Origin: Streptomyces cinerochromogenes
GTDB lineage: Bacteria > Actinomycetota > Actinomycetes > Streptomycetales > Streptomycetaceae
NCBI RefSeq assembly: GCF_014648635.1
Contig: NZ_BMRM01000007.1
Location: 186,001-250,000, forward strand
Length of the DNA: 64,000 bases
Direction of reading: 5' to 3'
The translations under genes were made by a program, and so were the position numbers. The notes under the pieces were generated by a model, which saw nothing but the letters and a program-made list of their open reading frames with translations, made no database searches and was not told the origin of the DNA. Numbering within the stretch: position 1 is the first letter of the stretch; each line of letters starts with the position of its first letter. Below, in pieces: positions 9,019 through 17,512 of this stretch.

Positions 9019-9288
9019 GCCCGTGGCTTGCGGGTCGCCGCCCCCTCCGCACCGCCCAGCCTGTGGCTTGCGGGTCGCCGCCTCTTTCCGCACCGCCCAG
9101 CCTGTGGCTTGCGGGTCGCCGCCTCTTTCCGGGGCGCCTTGCCCGTGGCTTGCGGGTCGCCGCCTCTTTCCGGGGCGCCTTGCCCGTGGCTTGCGGGTCG
9201 CCGCCTCCCTCCGGGGCGCCTTGCCCGTGGCTTGCGGGTCGCCGCCCCCTTCCGGAGCGCCCTACCCGTGGCTGCGGGGCCGCCGCAG
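9019..9288. repeat. 41-bp tandem minisatellite, about seven copies
   Basis: The core gtggcttgcgggtcgccgcc, or close variants, begins at 9023, 9063, 9104, 9145, 9186, 9227 and (degenerate) 9268. Spacing is 40, 41, 41, 41, 41 and 41 bp. Between cores is a variable tctttccggggcgccttgcc-type segment containing a small GGGC/GCCC stem. The last, degenerate copy lies inside the 3' end of the DUF692 gene and includes its stop codon. Copies differ by a few bases, so they were not all duplicated at once. It also covers the stretch of more than 300 bp (8917-9261) between the DUF4142 and DUF692 genes, which contains no other gene I can support. Confidence 0.93.
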
Positions 9289-10671
9289 TATCCGCGCCGC
9301 GAGCCCCCGCTTGCGGGGCGCCGGGCCGGACCGGTCCAGCCACCAGTCGCGCAGCTCCCGCCGCGCCCCCGCGTGCCCCGGCCGCCCCAGCTTCAGCAGA
9401 TGCCCCGCGAAGTCCAGCGCGTCCTGGCGGTACCCGCCCCGCATCGGCCGCTGCCGGGCGTACTCCAGGAACGCCTCCCGGTACCCGGCCCCCAGGATCA
9501 CCGGCAGTTCGGGCGCCACCTTCGCCACCACGCCCGCCCGCTTCGCCGCGAGCGCCCGCGCCTGCACCCCCATCCGCACCCGGTCGAACCCCTCCGGCAC
9601 CGGCGTCCCCGCCACCAGGGCCGACAGCACGGCGGCCTGCGCCACCCCGACCCGCTCCCGCGCACCGGCCACCGGCCGCGCGAGGACCCCGACACCCCCG
9701 GCCCCGGCGCCCGCGTCCCCGGCACCCTCGGACGCGGAGCCCGCAGCCCCGCCCCCGGCGCCCGCGCCCCCGGCACCCGTGGCGCCGGCACCCCCGGCGC
9801 CCGCCGTCCCCGTACCCCCGGCCGCCGCGGCCCGTGCCGCGTGTGCCCGGCCGGCCGTGACCGCACCCCTGACGGCCGTCAGCTCGCGCTCCAGCTCGGC
9901 CGGTTCGGGGAAGTTCTCGTCCCGCTCCAGGAGCACCCCGGGCGGCTCGGTGCGCGCGGCGAGGCCGGTGAGGATGTCGAGCACCGGACGCGGCACGGGG
10001 TGCGCGTGGCTGTCGTGCCAGACGCCGTCGCGTTCGAAGCCGCCCGCGACATGGACGTAGGCGATCGCCTCCAGGGGCAGCGCGGCCAGCGCCTCGGCCG
10101 GGTCCTCGCCCCGGTTGACGTGGTTGGTGTGCAGGTTGGCGACGTCGATCAGCAGCCGTACGCCGGTCCGCTCGACCAGCTCGGACAGGAACTGCCCCTC
10201 GGTCAGCTCCTCGCCCGGCCAGGAGAACAGCGCGGCGATGTTCTCCAGGGCCAGCGGCACCGGCAGCGCCTCCTGGGCGATGCGGACGTTCTCGCACAGC
10301 ACGTCCAGGGCGTCCCGGGTGCGCGGCACGGGCAGCAGATGGCCGGCCTCCAGGCGCGGGGAGGCGGTGAGCGCGCCGCCCGCCCGGACGAAGGCGATGT
10401 GCTCGGTGACCAGCGGCGCGCCGAGGGCCTCCGCCCGTTCGGCGAGCGCCGTCAGCCGCCCCTCGTCGGGGCGGTCCGCACCGCCGAGGCCGAGGGAGAC
10501 GCCGTGCGGGACCACCGTCACGCCGCGCTCGCGCAGCCGCAGCAGCGACGCGGGGAGGTGACCGGGGCAGACGTTCTCCGCCACGACCTCCACCCAGTCG
10601 ATGCCCGGCATGGCTTCCACGGCGTCCGCGATCTCCGGCCGCCATCCGATCCCGGTCCCCAGTCGCCGCAT
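9262..10671 (-). CDS. DUF692 (MbnB/TglH-like) protein with extra C-terminal partner-like domain
   Basis: A 469-residue protein. Residues 1-285 are a DUF692 TIM-barrel domain with every usual metal-ligand motif visible: [48 protein letters not shown] with DSHAHPVP, and LLERDENFP. Family members characterised so far (MbnB, TglH and relatives) are multi-iron oxygenases that modify cysteines in ribosomal peptides. An Ala/Gly linker (about 290-335) joins a second helical domain ([20 protein letters not shown], then [18 protein letters not shown]). It resembles the DUF2063-type partner that is normally a separate protein. That match is tentative. First gene of the leftward DUF692/DUF4142/TIGR04222 set. 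Confidence 0.85.
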   Translation of the reverse strand: MRRLGTGIGWRPEIADAVEAMPGIDWVEVVAENVCPGHLPASLLRLRERGVTVVPHGVSLGLGGADRPDEGRLTALAERAEALGAPLVTEHIAFVRAGGALTASPRLEAGHLLPVPRTRDALDVLCENVRIAQEALPVPLALENIAALFSWPGEELTEGQFLSELVERTGVRLLIDVANLHTNHVNRGEDPAEALAALPLEAIAYVHVAGGFERDGVWHDSHAHPVPRPVLDILTGLAARTEPPGVLLERDENFPEPAELERELTAVRGAVTAGRAHAARAAAAGGTGTAGAGGAGATGAGGAGAGGGAAGSASEGAGDAGAGAGGVGVLARPVAGARERVGVAQAAVLSALVAGTPVPEGFDRVRMGVQARALAAKRAGVVAKVAPELPVILGAGYREAFLEYARQRPMRGGYRQDALDFAGHLLKLGRPGHAGARRELRDWWLDRSGPAPRKRGLAARILRRPRSHG

Positions 10672-10897
10672 GCTGCCTCCCCCTCCTCGGCCCGTGCTCG
10701 TGCGTCGAGCGAGGGAGGTATGGCCCCGCCCCGCCGCCGCGAACCCCCTGCCTGACGCGTTCAGAGCAACATTTGAGGTTCCGGCCGACCGCCCGGGCGT
10801 CCTCTGCGAAGCAAGGGCGGGCGCGAGGCCGGCACCACCCTCCTGCTCACCGCGCGGCCCGTGGGGCGGAGGAGCCCCCGTGAGGAGCCCCCGTTGT

Positions 10898-11641
10898 TCA
10901 CGGACTCGTGGGGGAGACGCCCCGGCGCAGCGCCGGATGGTCCGCCACCACCGTGCACGAGCCCGGGGCGATCTCGGTGAAGCCCGCGTCCCGGACCACG
11001 GGCAGACCGCTGGTCGTCAGCCGGGCCCAGTCGGCCGGGGCGGCCGTGCGGACGGTGAGGGCGTACCCCGCGTCGCGCCAGGCGGCGCGGTCGGTGTCCG
11101 GCAGCGCCCACCAGGCCAGTTGGGCGCCGTGGCCGGTCTGGGCCATGGCCTTGCCGGCCGACATGTCCAGGTCGGGGTTGAGCCAGAGCACCGGCCCGTC
11201 GGCCGGGTCGGCGGGGAGGGGCGGCTCGGGGTCGTCCAGTTCGGTGCCCGACACCTGGAGCTTGGCGAGGTCCTTCGGCCAGCCGTCCAGCGGGATCGGC
11301 GGGAACACCCGGACCTCCGCCGACTTGCCGGTCACCGTGATCCCGGGCAGCGCCTCGGCGCGCCGCCACTCCGCGCCGCGGGCCCGTCGGACCACCTTCC
11401 GGATCCGGGCGTCCTCCCAGTCGCGCACCGCCTCGGCCCACTCGCCGTCGCCCCGCGCCCGGTCGTCGCCGAGCAGCACGAGAACGGCCCGGGCGGACGT
11501 CTCCAGCGCGTCGGTACGGGCGGGCGGGGCGTTGCGCTCCATCCGTACGACGAGCGGCAGCACGAACTGGGGCGCCTCGTCCCGGGGATCGTGTCCGGTC
11601 CGGAAGGGGCTGTCACTGGCGGGGGCTGGATCGTGGCTCAC
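10898..11641 (-). CDS. peptidyl-tRNA hydrolase 2 (PTH2)-like protein
   Basis: A 247-residue protein starting at GTG 11641; the reading frame runs further upstream, but that part overlaps the opposing gene and lacks coding character. The C-terminal 120 residues carry PTH2 features: [16 protein letters not shown] (family GKxAAQ.xHA) and the closing [22 protein letters not shown]2 enzymes cleave peptidyl-tRNA to rescue tRNA. The first ~125 residues are an additional domain of unknown role, so it may not be a simple housekeeping hydrolase. Monocistronic, divergent from the 11768 gene. Confidence 0.7.
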   Translation of the reverse strand: MSHDPAPASDSPFRTGHDPRDEAPQFVLPLVVRMERNAPPARTDALETSARAVLVLLGDDRARGDGEWAEAVRDWEDARIRKVVRRARGAEWRRAEALPGITVTGKSAEVRVFPPIPLDGWPKDLAKLQVSGTELDDPEPPLPADPADGPVLWLNPDLDMSAGKAMAQTGHGAQLAWWALPDTDRAAWRDAGYALTVRTAAPADWARLTTSGLPVVRDAGFTEIAPGSCTVVADHPALRRGVSPTSP

Positions 11642-11767
11642 GGGAGCCCAGCCTACGAAGTCGCGGGCGGGCCGATCAACGCGCGGGCCGCGCCGGGAGA
11701 ATTCCGCCGACGGCGATGAACCGGCCGGCCGCGCCCGCCCCTCTTGACGGACGGAAGGGGGAGTGCG

Positions 11768-12205
11768 ATGAGCCAGTACTTCGACATCGGGGACGAGACG
11801 CTGTGGAACCCGTCCAACGGGGCCGCCCGGCTCTTTCTGCGGCAGGTGGAGGTGTTCGAGGCCGAGCTGGAGCTGCCGTCCGGGCTCGGGCCGATGCGGA
11901 ACGACGAGTGCCACATCGATCCGGAGGTCTTCGGGGTCTTCGTGCACGCCCTGCTCGCCCGGCACCGGCGGACCGGTCACACGATCATCCTGGCCCTCTC
12001 CGAGAGCTTCGTCGGTGTCGTCGTCGCCCTCGCCCAGCGGGCCGGGATCGGCATCGACTGGGAGCGGCTCGAAGCCCTTCCGGACGGGCCGCTCGCGGAC
12101 GTACAGGTCTTTGCCGCCGGGGCGTCGGCGCCCGGGGAGGGCAGCGCCTGGGCCGCGGGGGTGCGGGCCAGGGCGGCCGAGCTGAGCCGGGGCATGGCCC
12201 GTTGA
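11768..12205 (+). CDS. DUF6086-like conserved protein
   Basis: A 145-residue protein from ATG 11768 with a good ribosome-binding site (ggaaggggga). It opens MSQYFDIGDETLWNPSNG, continues with an amphipathic segment (LFLRQVEVFEAELELPSGLG), and has a Val/Leu-rich core. The opening is typical of a small actinobacterial family annotated DUF6086; function unknown. No signal peptide or membrane helix. Divergent from the PTH2-like gene with 126 bp between; the ABC exporter starts 55 bp downstream and may share its transcript. Confidence 0.6.
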   Translation: MSQYFDIGDETLWNPSNGAARLFLRQVEVFEAELELPSGLGPMRNDECHIDPEVFGVFVHALLARHRRTGHTIILALSESFVGVVVALAQRAGIGIDWERLEALPDGPLADVQVFAAGASAPGEGSAWAAGVRARAAELSRGMAR

Positions 12206-12260
12206 GCCGGGGCACGGTCCGCCGAGCCGGGCACCCGGGCGTCACCCGGTCCGCGTCACT

Positions 12261-13154
12261 ATGACCCTCATGCACCGTGACCTGCGCCTGACCGCCGTGG
12301 GCCGCCGCTACGGCATCCGCGGCCCGTGGGTGTTGCGAGGCGTCGACCTCGTCATCGCCCCCGGCACCCTCACCCGGATCGAAGGGGCGAACGGCACCGG
12401 GAAGTCCACGCTCCTGCGGCTGCTCGCCCGGCTCGACGTGCCCTCCGAGGGCCGGATCACCGGCCGCCCGCGCACGGCCTACGTGCCGGAGCGGTTCCCC
12501 TCCGCGCTGCCCTTCACGGCGGCCGGTTATCTCACCCACCTCGGCACCGTCCACGGCCTGGGCCGGGACGCCGCCGCCCGCGCCGCGCTCACCTGGCTGG
12601 AGCGGTTCGGCGCGGGCGGGTACGCCGGGACGCCGATGGCGCGGCTGTCCAAGGGCAGCAGCCAGAAGGTCGCCGTCGCGCAGGCCCTGCTCGGCGACCC
12701 GGAGCTGCTGGTGCTCGACGAGGCGTGGACCGGTCTCGACGCGGCGGCCCGGGCCGAGCTGGAGCGGGCGGTGGCCGAGCGGACGGCCGCCGGGGGTGCC
12801 GTGGTCTTCGTGGACCACGACCCGCGCCGGCTCGCCGGGGTGCCCGACGCGACGTACACGGTGACCGGCGGCGGCCTGCTCCGTCGCACCGACAGCGGCG
12901 GCGGCACGGCGGACGGGCCGGTCACCGTCGTCCTCGCGGAGGGGCCGGCGGGCGCGCCGCTGCCGCCCGAGGCGGTGCGGACCGCCCGCTCCACGCGGGA
13001 GACCGCCCCCGGCCGCCACCGGCTCACCGTCCCCGCCTCCCACTCCGACGTGCTGCTGCGCGCCCTGCTCACGGCCCGCCCGCCCTGGCACGTGGCCCGC
13101 GTCGAACCCGGCACGGCGGACGCACCGCACTCCGACCCGGAAAGCCGCCCATGA
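12261..13154 (+). CDS. ABC transporter ATP-binding protein
   Basis: A 297-residue nucleotide-binding subunit. Walker A is GANGTGKST, the signature LSKGSSQKVAVAQAL (LSKGS in place of LSGGQ), Walker B LLVLDEAW and the H-loop VDHD. A ~75-residue C-terminal extension follows the ATPase core. The start may be 12261 or the ATG at 12270. Its stop overlaps the permease start (ATGA at 13151-13154), so the two are translationally coupled and form a minimal exporter of the CcmA/DrrA kind. No substrate can be inferred; no resistance or biosynthetic gene is adjacent. Confidence 0.88.
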   Translation: MTLMHRDLRLTAVGRRYGIRGPWVLRGVDLVIAPGTLTRIEGANGTGKSTLLRLLARLDVPSEGRITGRPRTAYVPERFPSALPFTAAGYLTHLGTVHGLGRDAAARAALTWLERFGAGGYAGTPMARLSKGSSQKVAVAQALLGDPELLVLDEAWTGLDAAARAELERAVAERTAAGGAVVFVDHDPRRLAGVPDATYTVTGGGLLRRTDSGGGTADGPVTVVLAEGPAGAPLPPEAVRTARSTRETAPGRHRLTVPASHSDVLLRALLTARPPWHVARVEPGTADAPHSDPESRP

Positions 13155-13822
13155 CCGCACTCCTGCGCTACCAGACCGACCTGCTGCTGCGCTCCCAGCG
13201 CTGGCTGCCACCGGTGATCCTCTACGCCGCCTTCCTGGGCGTCTGCGTGCAGAGCGGCCAGCCGGTCCTGGACTCGCTCGGCTACACGGCCGCGGCCCTG
13301 CTGCCGGTCTCCGCCTGGCTGGTCAGGATCTGTGTCACCGGAGAGCCGCCCGCCGCCCGGGCCTGTGTCGCCGCCGCCCGCGGCCCCGCCCGGGCACACC
13401 TCGCCTGCCTGCTGACCGCGCTGCTGGCGGCGGTGCTGCTCGGGGTCGCGGCCACGGTGGTGGTGACGCTGATCAGCGCCCCGGCCGACAACGGCCACCG
13501 GGTCCACGTGCCCCCGCCTCGGGCCCTCGCCGCCGGACTGCCGGCCGCGCTCGCCTGCGCCCTGCTCGGCACGGCCGTCGGCGCGCTCACCAACGCGCCG
13601 GTGCTGCGCTCCACCGGGCGCGCGGTGCCGGCGACGCTGCTCGGCGCGCTGCTCGCGCTGGTGTGGGCCGGGTCCCCGGCGCAGGCGGCCGTCAGCGGCC
13701 TGGTCACCGGCTCGCAGACCGGCCGGGCGCCGCTGCCGCTGCTGCCCCTGGCCGGCGCGGCCCTGCTCACGGCGGCCGCCTTCGCCGCGGCGGCCTGGCT
13801 CGGCGCGCGCCGCTCACCCTGA
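13151..13822 (+). CDS. ABC transporter permease
   Basis: A 223-residue, very hydrophobic protein beginning at the ATGA overlap with the ATPase. About six membrane spans are visible, for example WLPPVILYAAFLGVCVQ, LACLLTALLAAVLLGVAAT, ALAAGLPAALACALLGTAVG and LLGALLALVW. An external loop (APADNGHRVHVPPP) separates spans 3 and 4. It is expected to dimerise and pair with the 12261 ATPase. Its last 9 bp overlap the end of the opposite-strand zinc-ribbon gene at 13814. Confidence 0.85.
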   Translation: MTALLRYQTDLLLRSQRWLPPVILYAAFLGVCVQSGQPVLDSLGYTAAALLPVSAWLVRICVTGEPPAARACVAAARGPARAHLACLLTALLAAVLLGVAATVVVTLISAPADNGHRVHVPPPRALAAGLPAALACALLGTAVGALTNAPVLRSTGRAVPATLLGALLALVWAGSPAQAAVSGLVTGSQTGRAPLPLLPLAGAALLTAAAFAAAAWLGARRSP

Positions 13823-13996
13823 GCAGGCGGTGCGCTGCGCCTCCTGCCACTCGCAGACCGGGCACAGCGTGATGCCCTTGTACGACTCCGGGTACTCCGT
13901 CGGCTCCCGGCACAGCACGCACTCCGCGTACGGCGGCCCGTCGGCCTTCGCCGGCTTCACCGTCCCGGTGATCGTGCAGTAGTCCTCGTCGCTCAT
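13814..13996 (-). CDS. small zinc-ribbon-like protein (60 aa)
   Basis: Sixty residues with two CxxC pairs, CVLC at about 26-29 and CPVC at about 45-48, spaced as in a zinc ribbon, plus one more Cys near each end. The intervening TEYPESYKGITL is compact. Probably binds one zinc; role unknown. Convergent with, and overlapping by 9 bp, the ABC permease; 18 bp downstream of the deacetylase stop, so it may share that leftward transcript. Confidence 0.6.
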   Translation of the reverse strand: MSDEDYCTITGTVKPAKADGPPYAECVLCREPTEYPESYKGITLCPVCEWQEAQRTACSG

Positions 13997-14014
13997 GACC
14001 TCAAGCGTAGGAGG

Positions 14015-14863
14015 TCAGCGGGCCGTGCCCGCCTGGCCGATCAGCTCGGAGACCTTCACGAACCGGTAGCCCCGTCTGCGCAGCTCCGGTACGACCGTGC
14101 GGACGACCCGCTCGGTGGTCGGGGCGGCGCTGCGGGTGCAGTGCATGACGACCACCGAGCCCGGCTTCACCCCGTCGAGCACCTGCTTGACCACCGCGTC
14201 GGCGTCCGTGGCGAACGCGTCCCCGCTCACCACGTCCCACTGCACCGCGGTCACCCCGAGCCCGCTGAGCGCGCGCAGCGCCTGCTGGTCGTAGCAGCCG
14301 CCGGGGAAACGGAAGTACGGCATCGGGCGCGGCACGCCCGCCGCGCGCAGGGAGGTGTACGCCCGCTGCACGTCCTCCCGCATCCGGCCGGCGTCGACGG
14401 TCGGCAGGCCGTAGCAGTCGGCGGTGAACGCGTAGTGGCTCCAGGAGTGGTTGGCCACCTCGAACCGCGGGTCGCGGCCCAGGTCGCGGGCCTCGGCCGG
14501 GTACTGGTCGGCCCACCGGCCGGTCATGAAGACGGTCGCCGGCACCTTCAGCGCGCGCAGGGCGCCGATCAGGGCCGGGTTGTCGAAGTGCTCGCCGGAG
14601 GCCGCGCGGGGCCCCTGGTCGGCGGTCATGTCGGCGTCGAAGGTGAGGGCGACCGTCTTCCCCCGGTCGCGCGGACCGTGCTCGAAGACCGGGGTCAGCC
14701 CGCCGGGGCCCGGCGCCAGCACGGGCGGACGGGTGGAGGAGGGCGATGCGGGGGAGGAAGGGGAGGCGGCCGGGGCCGGGCGGTCTCCGGACACGGTGCC
14801 GCAGGCGGTGAGGGCCGCGGCCAGGGCGCAGAGGGCGGTGATACGGCGTACTCGTGGGATCAC
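14015..14863 (-). CDS. polysaccharide deacetylase (NodB/CE4) lipoprotein
   Basis: A 282-residue exported enzyme. The lipobox is ALTAC at about 18-22, then a Pro/Ser linker and a CE4 domain with all five motifs recognisable: TFDADM (catalytic base and metal Asp), HSWSH (metal His pair), YFRFPGG, the WDVVSGD segment and VVMHCT (catalytic His region). It removes N- or O-acetyl groups from cell-wall or extracellular polysaccharide at the outer face of the membrane. Monocistronic or grouped with the zinc-ribbon gene downstream. In motif 1 the usual TFDDG-like tail is ADM, a variation seen in the family. Confidence 0.9.
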   Translation of the reverse strand: MIPRVRRITALCALAAALTACGTVSGDRPAPAASPSSPASPSSTRPPVLAPGPGGLTPVFEHGPRDRGKTVALTFDADMTADQGPRAASGEHFDNPALIGALRALKVPATVFMTGRWADQYPAEARDLGRDPRFEVANHSWSHYAFTADCYGLPTVDAGRMREDVQRAYTSLRAAGVPRPMPYFRFPGGCYDQQALRALSGLGVTAVQWDVVSGDAFATDADAVVKQVLDGVKPGSVVVMHCTRSAAPTTERVVRTVVPELRRRGYRFVKVSELIGQAGTAR

Positions 14864-14948
14864 CGTACGAACGTAGGGCTGAATATCCGTTTGTATGGTG
14901 ATATGCCGTGTGGCGCGACGGTACGGTCACCCGGGCGGCGCCTCCGCC

Positions 14949-15011
14949 GTCACTCCAGGTCCTGCCGCCGCCACTTCTGGTCCCGCCGCTGTCACTCCAG
15001 GTCGTGCCGCT
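14949..15011. repeat. three tandem 21-bp repeats over a stop codon
   Basis: Units at 14949-14969, 14970-14990 and 14991-15011 begin gtcactccaggtc, gccacttctggtc and gtcactccaggtc. The third contains the stop codon (14992-14994) and last codons of the Rieske oxidoreductase; the other two extend into its 3' flank. Confidence 0.88.
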
Positions 15012-16515
15012 CCAGCGGTTTCACCGCCGGGCCCTGGATCACCGAGCCGTCGACCGCGAAGCGCGAGCCGTGGCAGGGGCACTCCCAGGCGCGCTCGGCA
15101 CGGTTGAAGGACACCAGGCAGCCGAGATGGGTGCAGCGGGCCGACACGGCGTGCAGCGCGCCCTCCTCGTCGCGGTGGACCGCGAGCCGGTGGCCGCCCG
15201 AGCGGACCACCGCGCCGTCGCCGGGGGCGAGCTCCTCCAGCGAGGCCGGCGGCTTCAGCCGGTCGCCGACGAAGTGCCGGGCCACCTCCGCCTGCGTCTT
15301 CAGCAGCGACGGCGCCTCGCGCACCACCGACTTCAGCCGGCGCGGGTCGTACAGCTCCCGCCACGCGCACTCCCGGCCGGTGATCAGCGCCGTCAGCAGC
15401 AGCCCGGCCATGATGCCGCCGCTCAGGCCCCAGCCGCCGAAGCCGGTGACGACGTAGGCGTGCCGGGTCCCCGGGTGCAGGGGGCCGACCAGCGGGACCG
15501 TGTCCGTGGACTCGTTGTCCTGGGTGGCCCAGGCGTGGTCCAGGGTCACCCCGGGGAAGTGCGCCTCCGCCCAGGCGGCGAGCCGGTCGAGGGCGGCCTG
15601 CGGATCGCCGGTGCCGGGCGTGAAGTGCTCCCCGGTGACCACGAGCAGCCGCTGTCCGTCCGCGCCGCAGGGCGCGGTGCGCACCGAGCGGGTGTTCTCG
15701 TCCGGGGTGATGTACATGCCGCCGGGGTCCGGGCCGTCGCCCAGCGGTCCGGCCACGACCAGTTCGCGGCGCGGGGACAGCCGGGTGAACAGCAGGGCCC
15801 GGTCGAACACCGGGTAGTGGGTGGCGACCACGACGTCCCGGGCGGTCACCGTGGCGCCGGCCTCGGTCGTCAGCCGGCACGGCTCGCCCTCCGTCAGCCC
15901 GGTGACCCGGGTCCGCTCGTAGACCCGGCCGCCGTGCGCGAGCCGGTCGGCGGTGAGCGCCCGCAGGTACCTGACCGGGTGGAACTGCGCCTGCCCGGTC
16001 ACCCGGACCGCGCCCGCCACCGGGAACGGCAGCCCGGTCTCCGTGGTGAACGCGGCCGGCAGCCCCGCCTCCCGGGCGGCGTCCGCCTCCGCGCGCACCT
16101 CGTCCACCCGCGACCGGTCCCGTACGTAGGTGTAGGCGTCCCGGGTCTCCCAGTCGCAGTCGATCCCCAGCTCGGCCACCAGCGCCGCCGCGTGCTCGAT
16201 CGCCTCCGTCTGCGAGCGGGCGTACAGCCGCGCACCCTCGCGGCCCCGGGTGCGCCGGAGCCGGTCGTAGACCAGGGTGTGCTGGGCGGTCAGCTTCGCG
16301 GTGGTGTAGCCGGTGACCCCGGCCGCGGCCCGGCCGGCCTCCAGCACCGCCACCCGCCGCCCGGCCCGGGCCAGCTCGTGGGCGGTGCTCAGCCCGGCGA
16401 TGCCCGCGCCGACGACGGCCACGTCCACGTCGATGTCCCCGTCCAGGGCGGGATGGTCCGGGCCGGGGGCGGTCTCCAGCCAGTACGAGTCGGTGACCTT
16501 CCGGTGTTCGCGCAT
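14992..16515 (-). CDS. FAD-dependent oxidoreductase with C-terminal Rieske [2Fe-2S] domain
   Basis: A 507-residue fusion. Residues 30-400 are a DAO/GlpD-type flavoprotein (VAVVGAGIAGLSTAHELARA; C-terminal FAD motif TGFGGWGLSGG). Residues 410-507 are a Rieske domain with cluster ligands CTHLGC and CPCHGS. Electron flow between FAD and the cluster within one chain is expected; the substrate is unknown, although the flavin domain resembles glycine/D-amino-acid oxidases. The chain ends a few residues after the Rieske domain, so it is complete. PPK2 lies 28 bp upstream on the same strand. Confidence 0.9.
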   Translation of the reverse strand: MREHRKVTDSYWLETAPGPDHPALDGDIDVDVAVVGAGIAGLSTAHELARAGRRVAVLEAGRAAAGVTGYTTAKLTAQHTLVYDRLRRTRGREGARLYARSQTEAIEHAAALVAELGIDCDWETRDAYTYVRDRSRVDEVRAEADAAREAGLPAAFTTETGLPFPVAGAVRVTGQAQFHPVRYLRALTADRLAHGGRVYERTRVTGLTEGEPCRLTTEAGATVTARDVVVATHYPVFDRALLFTRLSPRRELVVAGPLGDGPDPGGMYITPDENTRSVRTAPCGADGQRLLVVTGEHFTPGTGDPQAALDRLAAWAEAHFPGVTLDHAWATQDNESTDTVPLVGPLHPGTRHAYVVTGFGGWGLSGGIMAGLLLTALITGRECAWRELYDPRRLKSVVREAPSLLKTQAEVARHFVGDRLKPPASLEELAPGDGAVVRSGGHRLAVHRDEEGALHAVSARCTHLGCLVSFNRAERAWECPCHGSRFAVDGSVIQGPAVKPLERHDLE

Positions 16516-16543
16516 GCCCGCCGGGTACCCCGGGTCGTCCCGC

Positions 16544-17413
16544 TCACGTCCCCTTCAACAGCCGCTCCCGGCACTCCGCCACGTCGAAGCGGGCCCGCGG
16601 GTACCTCGGGTCCAGCTCGCGCAGCTGCTCCAGCAGCAGCCGGCTGATCGCCCAGTTGCGGTACCACTTGCGGTCCGCCGGGACGAGGTACCAGGGCGCG
16701 TACGGCGCCGAGCAGCGCTCCAGGGCCAGCTCGTACGCCTCCTGGTAGGCGGGCCACAGGGCGCGTTCCTCGATGTCGCCGGGGTCGAACTTCCAGTGCT
16801 TGTCGGGGCGGTCGAGGCGGCGCAGCAGCCGGCGCCGCTGCTCGTCGTAGGAGATGTGCAGGAAGCACTTGACGAGGGTGACGCCGTCGTCGGCGAGGGT
16901 GCGTTCGAAGTCGTTGATCAGGCCGTACCGGCTGCCGACCTCGGCGGGCCGGGCGAGATGCCGGACGCGGGCGATGAGGACGTCCTCGTAGTGGGAGCGG
17001 TCGAAGATGCCGATCTCGCCGGGCTCCGGCAGCGCGCGCCGTACCCGCCACAGGAAGTCGTGGCGCCGCTCCTCCTCGGTGGGCGCCTTGAACGCCGTGA
17101 TCCGGCAGCCCGACGGGTTGAGCTGCCCGATCACATGCTTGACCGTGCCGCCCTTGCCGCTGGTGTCCATGCCCTGGAGCACCAGCAGCACCCGGCGGCG
17201 GTCGCCCGCGGTGCCCGCCGCCCAGAGCCGCTCCTGGAGCCGTGCCAGCTGCCTGCCCGTGCCCTCCGCGTCCGCCCGCGCGGCCTGTTTGCCGTCCGGG
17301 GCGCCGGGGGTGGCCCGGGCGTCGTACCGGGACAGCTCGACCCCCTCGCCCGGCGGGAGCCGCAGCAGATCCCGAAGTGTCCTGCCCTGCTCCCTGGCCG
17401 GCTTCTTCGGCAC
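16544..17413 (-). CDS. ppk2: PPK2-family polyphosphate kinase
   Basis: A 289-residue one-domain PPK2. Walker A is LQGMDTSGKGGTVKHVIG and the Walker B/lid segment is IFDRSHYEDVLIARV. The Arg/Lys-rich lid (RRRLLRRLDRPDKHWKF) and closing WYLVPADRKWYRNW are typical. It phosphorylates nucleoside mono- or diphosphates from polyphosphate. The conserved Asp in the GMDTSGKGG loop is present. The Rieske oxidoreductase follows 28 bp downstream; a functional link is not obvious. Confidence 0.9.
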   Translation of the reverse strand: MPKKPAREQGRTLRDLLRLPPGEGVELSRYDARATPGAPDGKQAARADAEGTGRQLARLQERLWAAGTAGDRRRVLLVLQGMDTSGKGGTVKHVIGQLNPSGCRITAFKAPTEEERRHDFLWRVRRALPEPGEIGIFDRSHYEDVLIARVRHLARPAEVGSRYGLINDFERTLADDGVTLVKCFLHISYDEQRRRLLRRLDRPDKHWKFDPGDIEERALWPAYQEAYELALERCSAPYAPWYLVPADRKWYRNWAISRLLLEQLRELDPRYPRARFDVAECRERLLKGT

Positions 17414-17512
17414 GGGCGCTCCTTCCGTCCGGTGTACGGGTGGGTGCGGCTGACGGGTGCCCAGGGGTGCTCCGGGGCACTCCAGGGGGCGGGGTCACTC
17501 CGGGGGTGCTCG

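Noticed and set aside
9019-9288. Possible CRISPR array
   Set aside because: The period is 40-41 bp but the whole unit is repeated with only scattered differences. There are no unique spacers and no cas genes, so it is a minisatellite.
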